Below, piece after piece: positions 1-10,468 of a stretch of DNA of 64,000 bases. Position numbers and translations under genes: made by a program. The notes beneath the pieces were generated by a model. That model made no database searches. It had not been told where the DNA came from and saw only the letters and a list, made by a program, of their open reading frames with translations. This DNA is from Hygrophila difformis. Taxonomy: Eukaryota; Streptophyta; Magnoliopsida; Lamiales; Acanthaceae. Within the stretch, counting starts at the first letter, position 1; every line of letters begins with the position of its first letter. The stretch lies in assembly GCA_030278955.1 (NCBI GenBank), contig JAOANR010000008.1:40779301-40843300 (forward strand), in the 5' to 3' direction.

Positions 1-1015
1 TGACGTTAGACTAAGTCTAATTGCTTGTCATCTGCAATTTATTTGTGTTGAATGACATTCAACTCTCTTTTTTTTTTTTTTTTTTTTTTGAATCGGTTTA
101 TAGAATACCGATTTATAGTTTTCATTGATGATCAAAATTGTAATGCCTTGATAGAATTCATCCTTGCACACTTGGGTTTGATTTCCTTGGTCTTTTTAGA
201 AGGCTAGGAATAATAAAGAGGGCTTCAAAGAAAAATTAGGCTTATAGGCTCAAGTTGGTTAATCCTAAAGGGAAATATTTTTGGGTTTGGATTTCAAACG
301 AAGGCCAAAAATTTGGGTTTTCTAGGTGCCTTGATCACATGCTCGATTTCGGGAATATGGCGTGGTCTTGAATCGGTCCCAATTGCAAGTTTTAGTTTCC
401 TTTAATCAAAATGATTCACACACCAAAGAAAATGAATGAGTGAAAATGACTCATGGCTCAAATCTCACAAGGTTGGGTTGATTCATGTCATACAATATTC
501 TCAAATTTAATCGAAGCTTAATTCTAACAATTTATTCAATCAAAATCTCTAACATGCAGATTTATTACCCAATAAGCTGATCGCATCATTAAATTTTTAT
601 AGCTCAAAACCTCAGGAATTCATGTCATGCATGTTCTCAATTATATTATCCCAATTTAAAGGTTTGAAAATTTAATCACAAGCCTAAATTCATCATGTGA
701 ATTTAGAGCAATTTTATGCATACTTTTGCTGGTTATTTAATTGAAAGCAGTAAAGAGACACTGCTGACATACGGAGCATGTCAACAGCAAATTTTTGGCC
801 TGACAGTCACTTATTCATTTTGGACTGTCAGACATCTTTTCAGAAATAAAAGAACCAAATAAAAACAAAGATTGTTGTTGGGGCTGCAAAATCCCAATCT
901 GAAAGCAATAATTATATCAATTACAAGAGATTTCATTTGCAATCAAATCTATCTTGCATGGATGAATTGAAATTCTCTTATATGATATTTACAATTAAGC
1001 TCAGAAATGATGGAG
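1..1015. other. AT-rich noncoding flank downstream of the large ORF
   Basis: No convincing ORF lies here. On the minus strand this is the 3' side of the 1447-codon ORF. A run of about 20 T at 70-89 reads on the minus strand as an A-rich tract ending GAGAGT. It is followed at 61-49 by the 13-base palindrome TGAATGTCATTCA. That order could be a polypurine tract and the start of a 3' LTR, but I found no matching LTR copy in the window. An inverted repeat CTGACAGTC/GACTGTCAG lies at 803-836. Confidence 0.4.
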
Positions 1016-4000
1016 TCAGGGATCGCCATCTTTCTTCTCGTCTGATTTCTTGGAGGAGCCAGCTTCGTCAGGGATCTTCTTGAGTAAGGTTTGCAGGATC
1101 TGATTTTGACTAAGGATCAGTGATTCCACCATTTTTCGATTCTTCTCTTCTTTTTCTAGCATCATCATTCTGAATTCCTCGTCTCTCCTTTCCTTCTCCA
1201 ACTTCTCCTTCCGTTTCTCTTCCTTTTCTCTCCTACGCTCTTGGCGTTCTTCCTCTCTCTCCCTCCTTCGCTCCTCACGCTCCTCGTCTGCCCTTTTCTG
1301 CTGTCCCTCTTGACTTGCCAAAATTACATCAGTCATGGATTTCATTCCCTCGAGCATAGATTGACTCATTCTGCTCACCATCTCAATCGTTTGGGAATCA
1401 GCAGGGAACTGAGATACGTTCTGGCTTTGAGGAGGCATCTGAGGTTGAGGTTGAGTCGGAGGTGGAATTGGAGTCTCAGTCCGTTCTTGGTCCGCAGGAG
1501 GCTCCTCTTGAGCATTCGAAGGTCCTGCATCAGCACAGGTGTTCTGTGTTCCCTTCTTTGTCTTGGGCTGCCTCTTTCGTTTTCTTGATGCTTGCCCACC
1601 CGATATGAAAGAGGATTGAGCGTCTGAATCTCCTCTGACGAACAGTTGGGGAAGGGAATATTTGATACTCTCACACAAGGGAAGTCTTGGCACACTGATA
1701 GGTGGGTTCACTTTCACCACTGTGTCACCCTCAAACGCGCTCAAATCAACTCCCTGAGCTATGCAGATTCTCCTAATCAGATTTGGATAGCATAGCACCT
1801 GTCTATCCTTTATCCTGGTTATCATCACCTCGAATACATGCCTCCCTATATTTAGTTTTGCTCCGCTCCACATTCTTGCAAATCCCATTAGCACATTTCC
1901 AGATGTGGTGTGCGGATGCGAGTTGGGCCGGATCTTGGACATGTAGAACTCATAAGTTGGCATGAACTGTATCCGCAGCCATTTTGCATTGAATGTGTGT
2001 CCAGGGGCGGTCACGCTTGTCATGCTGTTAGCCAATGTTGCATACTTCACATATTCACTCGTTTTGGCTCTCTTTGTCATGATCTCATCAGGGGGAAATT
2101 CACTTTGGATATCTGGAGTCCCGAAGAACTGATTCAGCCAGTCAGGTGCAATGTTAATCACTTGTCCACGAATCCATGTTGTTCTGGCATCTTTATCAAT
2201 GTTGCAGAAGAATTCCTTTGTTAGTTCCACGAAGCCATCTTCGTCGTGATGCAGCATGAAATTACCCCACTCTTGATTTCTGTAGAAAGTCTCAACAGTG
2301 GGGTGCGACAACGCATCGGGTCTGAACCCCTTATCTGGCACTATCATCTTCTGCAACTTCTTATACTTTTCTGCATTCTCTTTGTTGCCATTGAACTTGA
2401 TCTGAATCTGTTCTTCACTTAACTTTTTCTTCCCATATTCCTTTGAAACGCCCATTCTTTGCCTTACAGTATTTTCAGACCAAAACTCGACTGGTCGAAT
2501 GGATCCGACAGACTCGTCGTCGCTCGTGTGCCAGTCTGTTTGATCGTCTCCCTCCTGTGGCTGGTCATCCCTTGGTTCAGCCTCATCTCCCCTCTGACTT
2601 GGCTCTCGCTCTCCATGAGCTGTTTCATCTCCGACTTCCTCCTCAACCTGTTTAATTACATGTTTCATCGTATTGAGTTCACAATTTACAGGCAAAGAAG
2701 ATGTAGTTACATGAAAATTACGGTCATCAACATCAGTTGATACCTCCTCCTCCTCCCTAATTCTTTCAGCTCGTCCAACTGGACGTTGGAAAATAGGCGC
2801 CATTTGGTCCATGAATTCTTGCTCCTCCTGCCGAGCTTCTTCTTCCGAATCATTCCCATCTGCAGCTTCAGTCAAAATTCCTTGAACCTTTTCTTTAAGC
2901 GCAGAGGTCATGAGATGGTCGTCTGGCTGCTTTTCCAAGGTTTTGGCCAGTGCTACCGGATCTATGGAATCTTGCGGTCCTTCTGACTGTTCAGGTTGGT
3001 GCGACGGTCCTCCTTGAGTGATGAATTCTTCAATTCTGGCCGTGCCCACGAGAGGATCAATCACTTGACCCACTTTTGTCTGATATTTGATTTGATGTGG
3101 CTTTTCTCCAGCATCGATTCTTGTTTCGATCTGTTCGTTAAGCCTTTTCCTTATATCCCCTCGGATAGTCTCAGCATCATGTGCAGTGGGGCCAGTCCAT
3201 GCAGGAGGTTGTTCTTCTTTAATTTTCAAACCACGCCCCTGCACTTCTCCAGTGATCTTCAGTTCGAAGTCTTCCTCATCACCCCGCTCAACCTCTCCAG
3301 ATTTCCTGCTTTCCAGCTCAGCCTGCATCTTTCTGGCAGTTTCTTCATCCCTGGTCTGCTGGATATTCTTTCTGATCTGCTCTTCCTCTGCAGCTTTCTT
3401 TTCCATTGCCAAGCGTTCTTCCTCAGTCAATTTCTCTACTCCCGAACCACCTGTTACTTGATCCAGCAGACCAGCTAATGCAAGTTCATCATTGTGCATT
3501 TTTCTGGCTAGCTCAGCATCGGATATCACCTGGTGCTTCTTTTTCGGGGGTGGCGGCGGCATCGGCTTTTTACCCTTGTCCTTAGGATCCGTGGGCTCTG
3601 CCACTTTCCTAATAATTGGTTCGGGTTCCTTAATCTCCACTTTCTTTTCCGGGGCTCTTGCTGGCTTATCCTTGTCAGCGGACTTCACCAACCTCCTCCT
3701 CGTTCCCGGTTGAGGTGCTGGCTGATCTTCAGATGTAGCCACAGCGGTGAAGGTTTTCTCGGGATGTGTGGGTGCCTTAGTGGTGGCAGGTGCTACAGCA
3801 GATGTTGTCATTTCAGTCTGAGCTGGCTGTACTGGAGTCCGGACTGCTTCTTGCTGCACCACTGGCTCGGACGTAGCAACTTTTTGTACTTCAGTCTGCC
3901 CTCTTGGTGGTAATGCCGAAGCTTGTACTGCTGGCTGGGTAGGCTGTGGGTTGGCCTCAGGAGGAGTGGAGAAGTATGCATCAATCTCAGCGTCAGGATC

Positions 4001-5359
4001 CTCTTCCCTGTTCGGTTCACCCTCGTAGCCTAGTTGCTTCTCGGCGCGCTGCAAATAATCCTCAATGAAACTCTTTTGAGTGATTCTCCTCAGTTGGTCC
4101 TCCCAGTCCTTCTTGATCTTGGAGCAGAACTTACTCCGAACATTGTTGTTGTAGTGCAAGATCTTTTTCCCGTTAGCCGTACTATTACAGTATTCAAGTG
4201 CAAACTTGTCCATTTCCATGATCAATTCCCAGTAGGAGTCCCTGTACTGATTCATCATGCCCCCTACCAGATCCTTTTGAATTCCTTCCAGGTAGGACAT
4301 GTCTTCTGCCGAATCGTACGTGAGATACACCCCAGCCTCAGTTTTTGATAGTAAATTGAACTGCCTTTCATTTTTCCTTTTGGGTTTCCAGCCACCTTTG
4401 CGTATATCCACTTGTAGCTGATCCCTTAATACTGCTATGTGCTGGGGAAATTCATCATCTTTGTTCGTTCCGTACCGTCCATACCTTCTATGTGTGAAGA
4501 TGGTTTCAAGTACCTCATCTGCAGGTAATACTACTCCTTCTTCCAGAAAGGACTCAGTGATACTTGGATTGCCTTTTCCCCAGACAGTAGTCAAGTCGTC
4601 CCATTGTTCGCGTGCATCCTTGATCATCTTCCTCATTGTGTTCAACAGTGAGGTGTTGCGGCTTTGTTCAAATTTCTCAGCATTTTTGAGGCGTTTGTAC
4701 AGGTTGAAGGTCAGCTCTCGATGCCTGGCCCGAGCTAGATCTGTAATCCACCTCTGCTCCACTGGTCCTTTTGCTTCAAACAGATACGGATTCCACTTGA
4801 ATGGAAATGCTTCATACATCATGATGGCCCCACTGTTGATAACCCTACTTAGATCCATATGTTTGTGTTCGAAGGCCATCCGAACTTGAGGATCTACGAT
4901 CTGGTTAGGGATGATGATGTCAAAGTCAGCTATGTTTGGATCTTTCGTTCCCTTTTCCACATGCCGATTCCACACATCCCTGTGCTCTCTGAACCTCAAT
5001 TGGATGCGCTCATGATGGACTTCAGGAGTTGTCTTTTCGTCTTGAGGGGCATACTCCGTCATCCTTATCCAAAACTTCTTCAGGAAGTGATAGTAGTCCC
5101 TTTCTATCGATGCAGCGACTATCGACCTTTCTTCTGGAGGGATATGCACGTCCCATCCCGGAGAAAGTTTCAATTTTTCGTCCGTAGTGTGGTCCAGAGG
5201 TACCTTGTAAACTGATTTGATGGCATCTCTTGCGTCCTTAATCTCTGTTCGATCAATTGAGGCCTGACTGCCAGCAGCCTCATATGTGCAGTCAGGCAAT
5301 CCGATGCCTGAGTGCACTACCAATGCATTCCTGAAAACGGTCAAAGTGCTTAGATACAT
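1016..5359 (-). CDS. Large plant-transposon-type protein (Athila ORF-1/PF20167-like), 1447 aa
   Basis: This is one uninterrupted minus-strand frame. The N-terminal ~450 residues are of no family I recognise. Residues ~460-620 are Pro/Gln/Lys-rich with a polyproline run near 603. A Glu-rich stretch follows (~640-960). Residues ~966-1226 resemble the 'putative plant transposon protein' domain, known from ATHILA ORF-1-like retrotransposon genes, and include the motif NIAPDWLNQFFGTPD. The tail (~1345-1420) is a highly charged RREREEERQERR-type coiled coil. No protease, reverse transcriptase or integrase motif is present. The first ATG (5359) is used because the frame is open from there and upstream sequence is noncoding. 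The protein probably acts as a gag- or env-like accessory of a non-autonomous LTR element; this is inferred from domain type and the tRNA-Asp primer-like site upstream. It is unusual here in being intact. Confidence 0.7.
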   Translation of the reverse strand: MYLSTLTVFRNALVVHSGIGLPDCTYEAAGSQASIDRTEIKDARDAIKSVYKVPLDHTTDEKLKLSPGWDVHIPPEERSIVAASIERDYYHFLKKFWIRMTEYAPQDEKTTPEVHHERIQLRFREHRDVWNRHVEKGTKDPNIADFDIIIPNQIVDPQVRMAFEHKHMDLSRVINSGAIMMYEAFPFKWNPYLFEAKGPVEQRWITDLARARHRELTFNLYKRLKNAEKFEQSRNTSLLNTMRKMIKDAREQWDDLTTVWGKGNPSITESFLEEGVVLPADEVLETIFTHRRYGRYGTNKDDEFPQHIAVLRDQLQVDIRKGGWKPKRKNERQFNLLSKTEAGVYLTYDSAEDMSYLEGIQKDLVGGMMNQYRDSYWELIMEMDKFALEYCNSTANGKKILHYNNNVRSKFCSKIKKDWEDQLRRITQKSFIEDYLQRAEKQLGYEGEPNREEDPDAEIDAYFSTPPEANPQPTQPAVQASALPPRGQTEVQKVATSEPVVQQEAVRTPVQPAQTEMTTSAVAPATTKAPTHPEKTFTAVATSEDQPAPQPGTRRRLVKSADKDKPARAPEKKVEIKEPEPIIRKVAEPTDPKDKGKKPMPPPPPKKKHQVISDAELARKMHNDELALAGLLDQVTGGSGVEKLTEEERLAMEKKAAEEEQIRKNIQQTRDEETARKMQAELESRKSGEVERGDEEDFELKITGEVQGRGLKIKEEQPPAWTGPTAHDAETIRGDIRKRLNEQIETRIDAGEKPHQIKYQTKVGQVIDPLVGTARIEEFITQGGPSHQPEQSEGPQDSIDPVALAKTLEKQPDDHLMTSALKEKVQGILTEAADGNDSEEEARQEEQEFMDQMAPIFQRPVGRAERIREEEEVSTDVDDRNFHVTTSSLPVNCELNTMKHVIKQVEEEVGDETAHGEREPSQRGDEAEPRDDQPQEGDDQTDWHTSDDESVGSIRPVEFWSENTVRQRMGVSKEYGKKKLSEEQIQIKFNGNKENAEKYKKLQKMIVPDKGFRPDALSHPTVETFYRNQEWGNFMLHHDEDGFVELTKEFFCNIDKDARTTWIRGQVINIAPDWLNQFFGTPDIQSEFPPDEIMTKRAKTSEYVKYATLANSMTSVTAPGHTFNAKWLRIQFMPTYEFYMSKIRPNSHPHTTSGNVLMGFARMWSGAKLNIGRHVFEVMITRIKDRQVLCYPNLIRRICIAQGVDLSAFEGDTVVKVNPPISVPRLPLCESIKYSLPQLFVRGDSDAQSSFISGGQASRKRKRQPKTKKGTQNTCADAGPSNAQEEPPADQERTETPIPPPTQPQPQMPPQSQNVSQFPADSQTIEMVSRMSQSMLEGMKSMTDVILASQEGQQKRADEEREERRREREEERQERRREKEEKRKEKLEKERRDEEFRMMMLEKEEKNRKMVESLILSQNQILQTLLKKIPDEAGSSKKSDEKKDGDP

Positions 5360-6957
5360 CCAAATTTTTATAAGTTTTCAAAGACTACTCAGGTGTGAAA
5401 ATCAACATCCTCACATTTTGAGCTTTGCTAAGCTCGAAATGTGATTTAAGTGATTCAATCTTGAGTTTATTAAAAGATCCAAAGACAAGGTACTATCCCT
5501 TAGGACCTAGAAGGAGATAACTTAATTGGATTATTGAGTCCAATCAAAAAGGGGGAAATATAAATGAAAATAAAAATGAAGTGGTCATTGGACCAAAAAT
5601 TCCCTTTTTTTTTAATAGGCCATTGGGCCCAAAAGTTTGTTTTTCCAATTTTATTAAACAAGCTCGAGGCACTTGTTGAAAATGGAATAAAAAGATGATG
5701 GTGGAATGGATGGCTCGAAAATGGAATGTGCAATGGAGGCATGGCGGGATGGATTCGCTATTTCCGGATTGTTTGGACTGTCATTGGACAGTTAAAACGT
5801 TCAAGAAAATGCAAACACTATTTTTAATTTTTGAAAAGGTTGACTTGATTTTATTTAATGAAAAGTGGGATGTGTGTGGTCCCATTTTTGGATTTTTGTA
5901 AAAAGGTAGCAGTTGAGGTGGCAAAATACTGCTACTTAACTCACACTTTTTAGTTCCATTGGGAACAAAAACACTTTGTCAACCAAAATTCCTAGTACTA
6001 TTTTTGTCTTTTAGTGGAAAAGTGATCTGCTGAAAAGTGGTGGTGGCGGTATCAGGCTGCCCAAAATACAACAAACATGCCTTTTACACAGATGTGCCAT
6101 ATTTGGAAATAGCATTAAATGTCTGAATTGGCATGCAAGTAATATGAGCACAGAAACAGATCAGCAGGCATCCTACACCAAGTTATGCTTCTTTCTCAAA
6201 AACATAAGATTAAACCACTAGCATACTTTCTCTGTTTCAAAACAACAAGAACACAGAATCAATCATGCTTCAGGTTCACTGAACAGACAACCAACAACAT
6301 GAAGATATTCACAAACACCCACATGTTCATTGACTCTCAAGCTAAGCATCAATAATCTCAAAAGAAGAATTCAGTATTGCTGCCACACTCATGAACTCAA
6401 GCATATTTCACAGAAACCCTTAAGAACTCCAAAATCCAGCAATGGTGGAAACAACCCTAACTCATCCCCATTCATGCGCTATGTTCTCTAACAGCATTAG
6501 ATGCCAATATCAAGATGCCCATTTAGAAACGACCATTCCTTAACACAAGCATATACCCAACCTTCACCCCACGCTCGGCCAGTAACGATAAAAACAGGGA
6601 ATCGAAATCCACACATGCCCAAACAACATAAACCCCAAAATCAGTTTCAAAATAGTAAGCAATAAACACAAAGCAAACCGATTCTCAAATAAGGACAGCA
6701 AAAGTCACAAAAGTTTGAAAAACAGGGGCTCGTGCGATTTGCAAAATGCAAAGAAAGGGGTTACCAGGGCTCGGTCTTCTCAGGGGATGAAGATGAGGGT
6801 TCCATGGCGGAAATCGGGCAGAGTTTCCCTTGGAAATGGTCGGAAAAGTTGCGAAGGACACGGTGGTGTACTTCGGGAGAGGTTTTGTGTGTGCGAGAGT
6901 GTTTTTCGAAAATTTTCTAAGTGTGGGAGCGTAGGGAAGAAGAGGGAGGCGGAGAGG
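5360..6957 (-). other. Putative leader of the large-ORF element
   Basis: This noncoding stretch lies between a TATA-like box (6958-6965) and the start of the 1447-codon ORF. It is AT-rich with many short stop-closed frames and no recognisable domain. It includes the hairpin at 5412-5443 just ahead of the ORF. If the TATA-like box is used, this is a long 5' leader that may be spliced; I cannot settle that from sequence alone. Confidence 0.35.
5412..5443 (-). other. 14-bp hairpin ahead of the large ORF
   Basis: Arms 5412-5425 and 5430-5443 pair over 14 positions with one mismatch around a 4-base loop. On the minus strand it is followed by GAGGATGTTGA, and CTCAAGATT lies before it. The same flanks surround a different hairpin at 7746-7773, which suggests a conserved structural element of the retroelement transcript. 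Confidence 0.5.
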
Positions 6958-6965
6958 TTTAAATA
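6958..6965 (-). promoter_or_regulatory. TATA-like box (TATTTAAA) next to palindrome array 1
   Basis: On the minus strand TATTTAAA lies about 10 bp downstream of array 1 and upstream of the large ORF. Its spacing to the array parallels the other three arrays. No transcript evidence is available. Confidence 0.35.
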
Positions 6966-6975
6966 CTAATGGGCC

Positions 6976-7386
6976 GGTCGCGGAACCCTAGCCCATGGTC
7001 GTGGAACAGGACTACGCGACCAGGCTTGGCGACATTAGATCTGTCGCGGAGTGTGAGACTTTGTCGCGGAGTCATGCACCGCGACAAAGTGTACCGCGAC
7101 AAAATGGTGAGGAAGAATGGAGTGATGTGCCCGTGTCGCGGAATAGGAGCTTTGTCGCGGTGCAGTGCTCCGCGACAAAGGCTTCCGCGACAAGGACAAG
7201 CAGAGTTCAGAGGTGAGTGAGATTTTGTCGCGGAATTGCACCTGGTCGCGATGCTGGGCATCGCGACAAAATGGTCACTCCGCGACAAAGACAAACAAGG
7301 GTTGCTGATAAGGAGAGTTTTGTCGCGGAGTTGTACTTGGTCGCGGAACGTTGTTCCGCGACAAATTGGTCATTCCGCGACAAACT
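6976..7386. repeat. Nested inverted-repeat array 1 (GTCGCGGAA core)
   Basis: Five modules begin near 6976, 7041, 7132, 7222 and 7318. Each has two forward copies of TTTGTCGCGGA followed by two reverse copies TCCGCGACAAA, so inner and outer pairs can fold as a nested hairpin or cruciform. Spacing of the last four is 91-95 bp; the first is shorter and degenerate. Outer and inner spacers are not conserved. The array sits directly upstream of a minus-strand TATA-like box. TTGGGCC motifs follow at 7413-7437. It is not a CRISPR: the repeats are inverted, imperfect and in a plant. Confidence 0.85.
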
Positions 7387-7895
7387 CTTTGAATTTTCAA
7401 ATTTTCAACGGATTGGGCCCGAGTGTGATATTGGGCCTGCGTCCATTTTATTTGAGTTGGACCTGAATGAATTCAGTCCAAGTAAATTCAAATCATTGGG
7501 CCATTATTTAAAATAATCTACTTGCATAAAATTAGGTTGGGTCAGTTCCATTTATCTGCAAGATTTATTCCGGATCTTAAATTTCTTTAAATTCCGAAAA
7601 TAATTTCTCAGATTTGTGGAATTTTCCCAACCAAGAACCTGGTTTTCCTTGCTTTTTCTGCTCCTTCTTTTTGGTTGGTTCCGAATTTCCTGCAAGACAG
7701 ATAAATACCCATTAGGTTAGGTTTTCTCCTCAGTTCAACATCCTCACATTTAGAGTCTTGGTACTCTAAATGTTCAATTAATCTTGAGGGTACTTTTTCT
7801 GTTCTGGATTAAATATATTACATTAAACTAGACTGATCTAAGCTAATCAAGGAGTAATCAGGAGTGTAATCCTCTTAATAAATGACGCTGCATCC
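7387..7895. other. Noncoding segment between array 1 and the tRNA-Asp-like primer site
   Basis: No gene is seen. The part next to the array carries two TTGGGCC motifs (site-II-like, a plant promoter element). On the minus strand a pyrimidine tract ending TTGCAG near 7690 resembles a splice acceptor. The hairpin 7746-7773 lies in this stretch. Confidence 0.4.
7746..7773 (-). other. 10-bp perfect hairpin, sister of the 5412 hairpin
   Basis: ACATTTAGAG (7746-7755) pairs perfectly with CTCTAAATGT (7764-7773). The minus-strand loop contains ACCAA. As at 5412-5443 it is followed on the minus strand by GAGGATGTTGA and preceded by CTCAAGATT, although most of the stem differs. Confidence 0.55.
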
Positions 7896-7913
7896 TCCCC
7901 GGCAACGGCGCCA
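7896..7913 (-). other. Primer-binding-like site for tRNA-Asp
   Basis: On the minus strand this reads TGGCGCCGTTGCCGGGGA, complementary to the 3' end of plant tRNA-Asp(GTC) including CCA. This is the primer type used by Athila and Tat/Ogre-type Ty3/gypsy elements. The base after it on the plus strand starts TGAAACTTTT, the expected place and dinucleotide for an LTR edge. The minus-strand orientation agrees with the large ORF downstream. Confidence 0.75.
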
Positions 7914-8107
7914 TGAAACTTTTGACAAGTTTCGTTAACACGAGCTTTTGCTAAAATATACCAGGTTAGATTTATTACGTGAAAAGAGTTATGGTTCACG
8001 GGAAAGGGTTTAGGAATATATCAAGATTATTAGTTTTTTTATTACCCAAGTATGGTGCTTTGGTTTCAAATGGCGCTGTGGTCCTCTCTGTCATGAAATG
8101 TTGACAA

Positions 8108-8176
8108 GTCTCATGGCATAGCCGGGATAGGTTGACCTTCAGCCTGTCACACTGAGGATCCCCGGCAAATATGCCA
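8108..8176 (+). other. tRNA-Asp-like relic
   Basis: On the plus strand an A-box-like TGGCATAGCCGG is followed by CTGTCAC, the tRNA-Asp anticodon loop with GTC. It is flanked by TCAG/CTGA able to pair, then GATCCCCGGCA and a final GCCA. The 5' half of the T arm is missing, so it cannot be a functional tRNA. It may derive from primer-tRNA sequence or a tRNA-derived repeat. Confidence 0.35.
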
Positions 8177-8579
8177 TGATACTTCTCATCAATTCTTGCC
8201 ATAAGATTTCCTGCCATGAAACTTTTGACTGATTCCCACTACATGAGTATTTTCCAAAAAGTCGTGATCCTGGTTTAGGTTTTATTTAATGAAACCAATT
8301 TATGATGGCGGTGTTGTGATTAGGGATATATTTATACGTAGTCATATTTTTATTGCTCGTAGTTAAGAAACTGTGCTCCCGAAAGCGCACGGTGTCAAAA
8401 ATTGCAGTAATTTATAGTAAGACCGGATCGTTCACTGGAGGATGTGCGATGGAAGCAGGGCCCACGTCATTTACTAAGATTTTCCACTCGGTACTCGTTT
8501 CAAGTGTGTGAAATGACTAACAACTACTTGACAGAATTTAAACTAAGCTATGAAAGCACCTAAAACAAAGCAGGCAGGA

Positions 8580-8695
8580 TTATTCTAGAAAGCGAATTAA
8601 ATTTAATCTAAGAAAGCAATAAAAGTAATCTAAGAAAGTGATCAAGATTATTCTAAGAAAGCGGTTAAGATTATTCTAAGAAAGCAGATTTAAAA
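8580..8695. repeat. Short tandem repeat, ~22-24-bp unit, five copies
   Basis: Units read ATTATTCTAAGAAAGCGGTT with variants. The repeated core CTAAGAAAGC recurs five times. No coding or structural role is visible. Confidence 0.7.
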
Positions 8696-9115
8696 TGAGA
8701 CAGAAGGGACAGGGAGAAAATAATAAAAATTGGACAAGATTCAGATGAAACACAGTTAAACTTCCATTTTGTTACGCAGATCTTAGCTTGGGATAATCCA
8801 TTCAGTTAGCTAACTCTCATGCTCTCTAGACCATGTTCCCTTTAACAGACAGGTACTTACAGTAAGAGTTTACATGCTCTTAAGACAGCAAAATCTAAGA
8901 TACCACAGACTCACAAATGCCCTCACACGGCCGTGTGGAGGCATGTTATTCATCTGTGGTGGACAAGCAACACCTGACAAATCATTTATTGAAGTGGCAA
9001 GTACCGCTATCATTCCCCCATGTCACACCCGAAGATTCTAATCAAGCCCTGAACTATCCCTTAACTCTCAGTCCTAGTAGCAGTTACGCAACTCTCAATA
9101 CAACCGAGTGACCTC

Positions 9116-9168
9116 TAAAGAAAGCAGCTTAAAAGAAAGCGGTAAAAGAAAGCGGTAAAGAAAGCATT
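9116..9168. repeat. Short tandem repeat, GAAAGCGGTAAA unit
   Basis: About four copies of a 12-13-bp unit related to the AAAGC-rich repeat at 8580-8695. The two blocks flank ~400 bp of unrelated noncoding sequence. Confidence 0.65.
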
Positions 9169-10468
9169 TAAAATCCTATCACTCGGAGGTTTTTGAAAGT
9201 CTGACCCTGGTAGTAAAAGAAAGCCCCCAGTCAGAATGACCGGATGTGGATCAAGAATTCCCTATTCTCGGTGAACCGCTCGCAGTGTTCACTTCTCGTC
9301 GGGTGGTTATGAGATACAAACTAATGAAACGAACTAATGAAATTAGTTCGTTCCGGATGTACTCACTCAGGTCTCAAAAATAGGCTTTGGCAGAAGAAAA
9401 ATAGCAGTTGAAAGAATACTCAACCCTACCTTAGAAAATAACCAAGGCCTGAATGTTGTTCCTCTAGTATTATCTGTCACACCTTATCGGAATCCAAGTG
9501 GAATCTGACTCAGTGTAATATTTAATACAAGATTTCCAACAAACAGCAATTTTGGAAAATAATAAATCTGAAAATCATTCCCTATCAGGTACTAAACTCT
9601 CAATTAAAACACAGATCCTTTCAGTCTAGGTGAGACCTAATCGTTGACTCTGCTTCTAATTTCCCAAAATCAACCCCCAGTCGGATATGAATTAGTCATA
9701 ACTGTTGAATTTATCCATTACTCAGATCCGGATTTTATAAAGGAATTTTTGTTGGAAATTTAATATGAAACATCTGATTTAAATCAAGACTTCTATGTCC
9801 AAGGGAAGGATCCCAAAATAATATGACCACACTATCTACATAGTAATATCATGCATAAATTTATAGAGAAGTGTAAAATAAAATAACCCAAAATATAAGG
9901 TGGGTTTAGACAGAATGTGAAACTCAGAGATGAAATAGCAGGAGATAAGAAGAATTTATTTGGCTAAAAAGATGACAAAAACAATCAGGATGATCCGGAC
10001 TACAAACATCTGCTATCCAGGTCCTGATCATTTCAGGTGGGATGATTTTTAGACAGTGGAATGCCTCAAATGTCAGTTGCCGCCGTCATCTCAGACTCCA
10101 CTGTCTGTGAATTTGGATAAAAACCCACATGTTCTATTACTGCAATAATCATTAGATGACATTGGCATATATCATCTAACATTACTACAGCTCCAGATTC
10201 AGGTTTGAAATTAAAGTAAGAAAAGAAAACTGTATCCGGATAGGAGTCAGCTGAGCAGCTATTATAATCCCGGAGGGATGAACCGCCAAGGCTTCCACCG
10301 ACCACTATCTGGACCATGCAAAATAACAACTATTAATTAATATACAGATCACGAGCTAGTTATCCGTGTGGGAATACCTGCCAACATTAATCTGATATAT
10401 TCCTTATTAGTTGTTTCACACATCACGGAAAAGACAAAATAAAATAAAAGAACATATTTTTGGGTCAT

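Noticed and set aside
1241..5215. Plus-strand frames opposite the 1447-codon ORF
   Set aside because: Shadows of the long minus-strand ORF; residue patterns do not match any family and the frames overlap each other.
6959..7516. Several overlapping 60-110-codon frames on both strands in array 1, and likewise in arrays 2 and 3
   Set aside because: They arise because GTCGCGGAA-type repeats lack stop codons in several frames; no domain or conserved start is seen.
8108..8176. A functional tRNA-Asp gene
   Set aside because: The T arm is incomplete and the acceptor arms do not pair.
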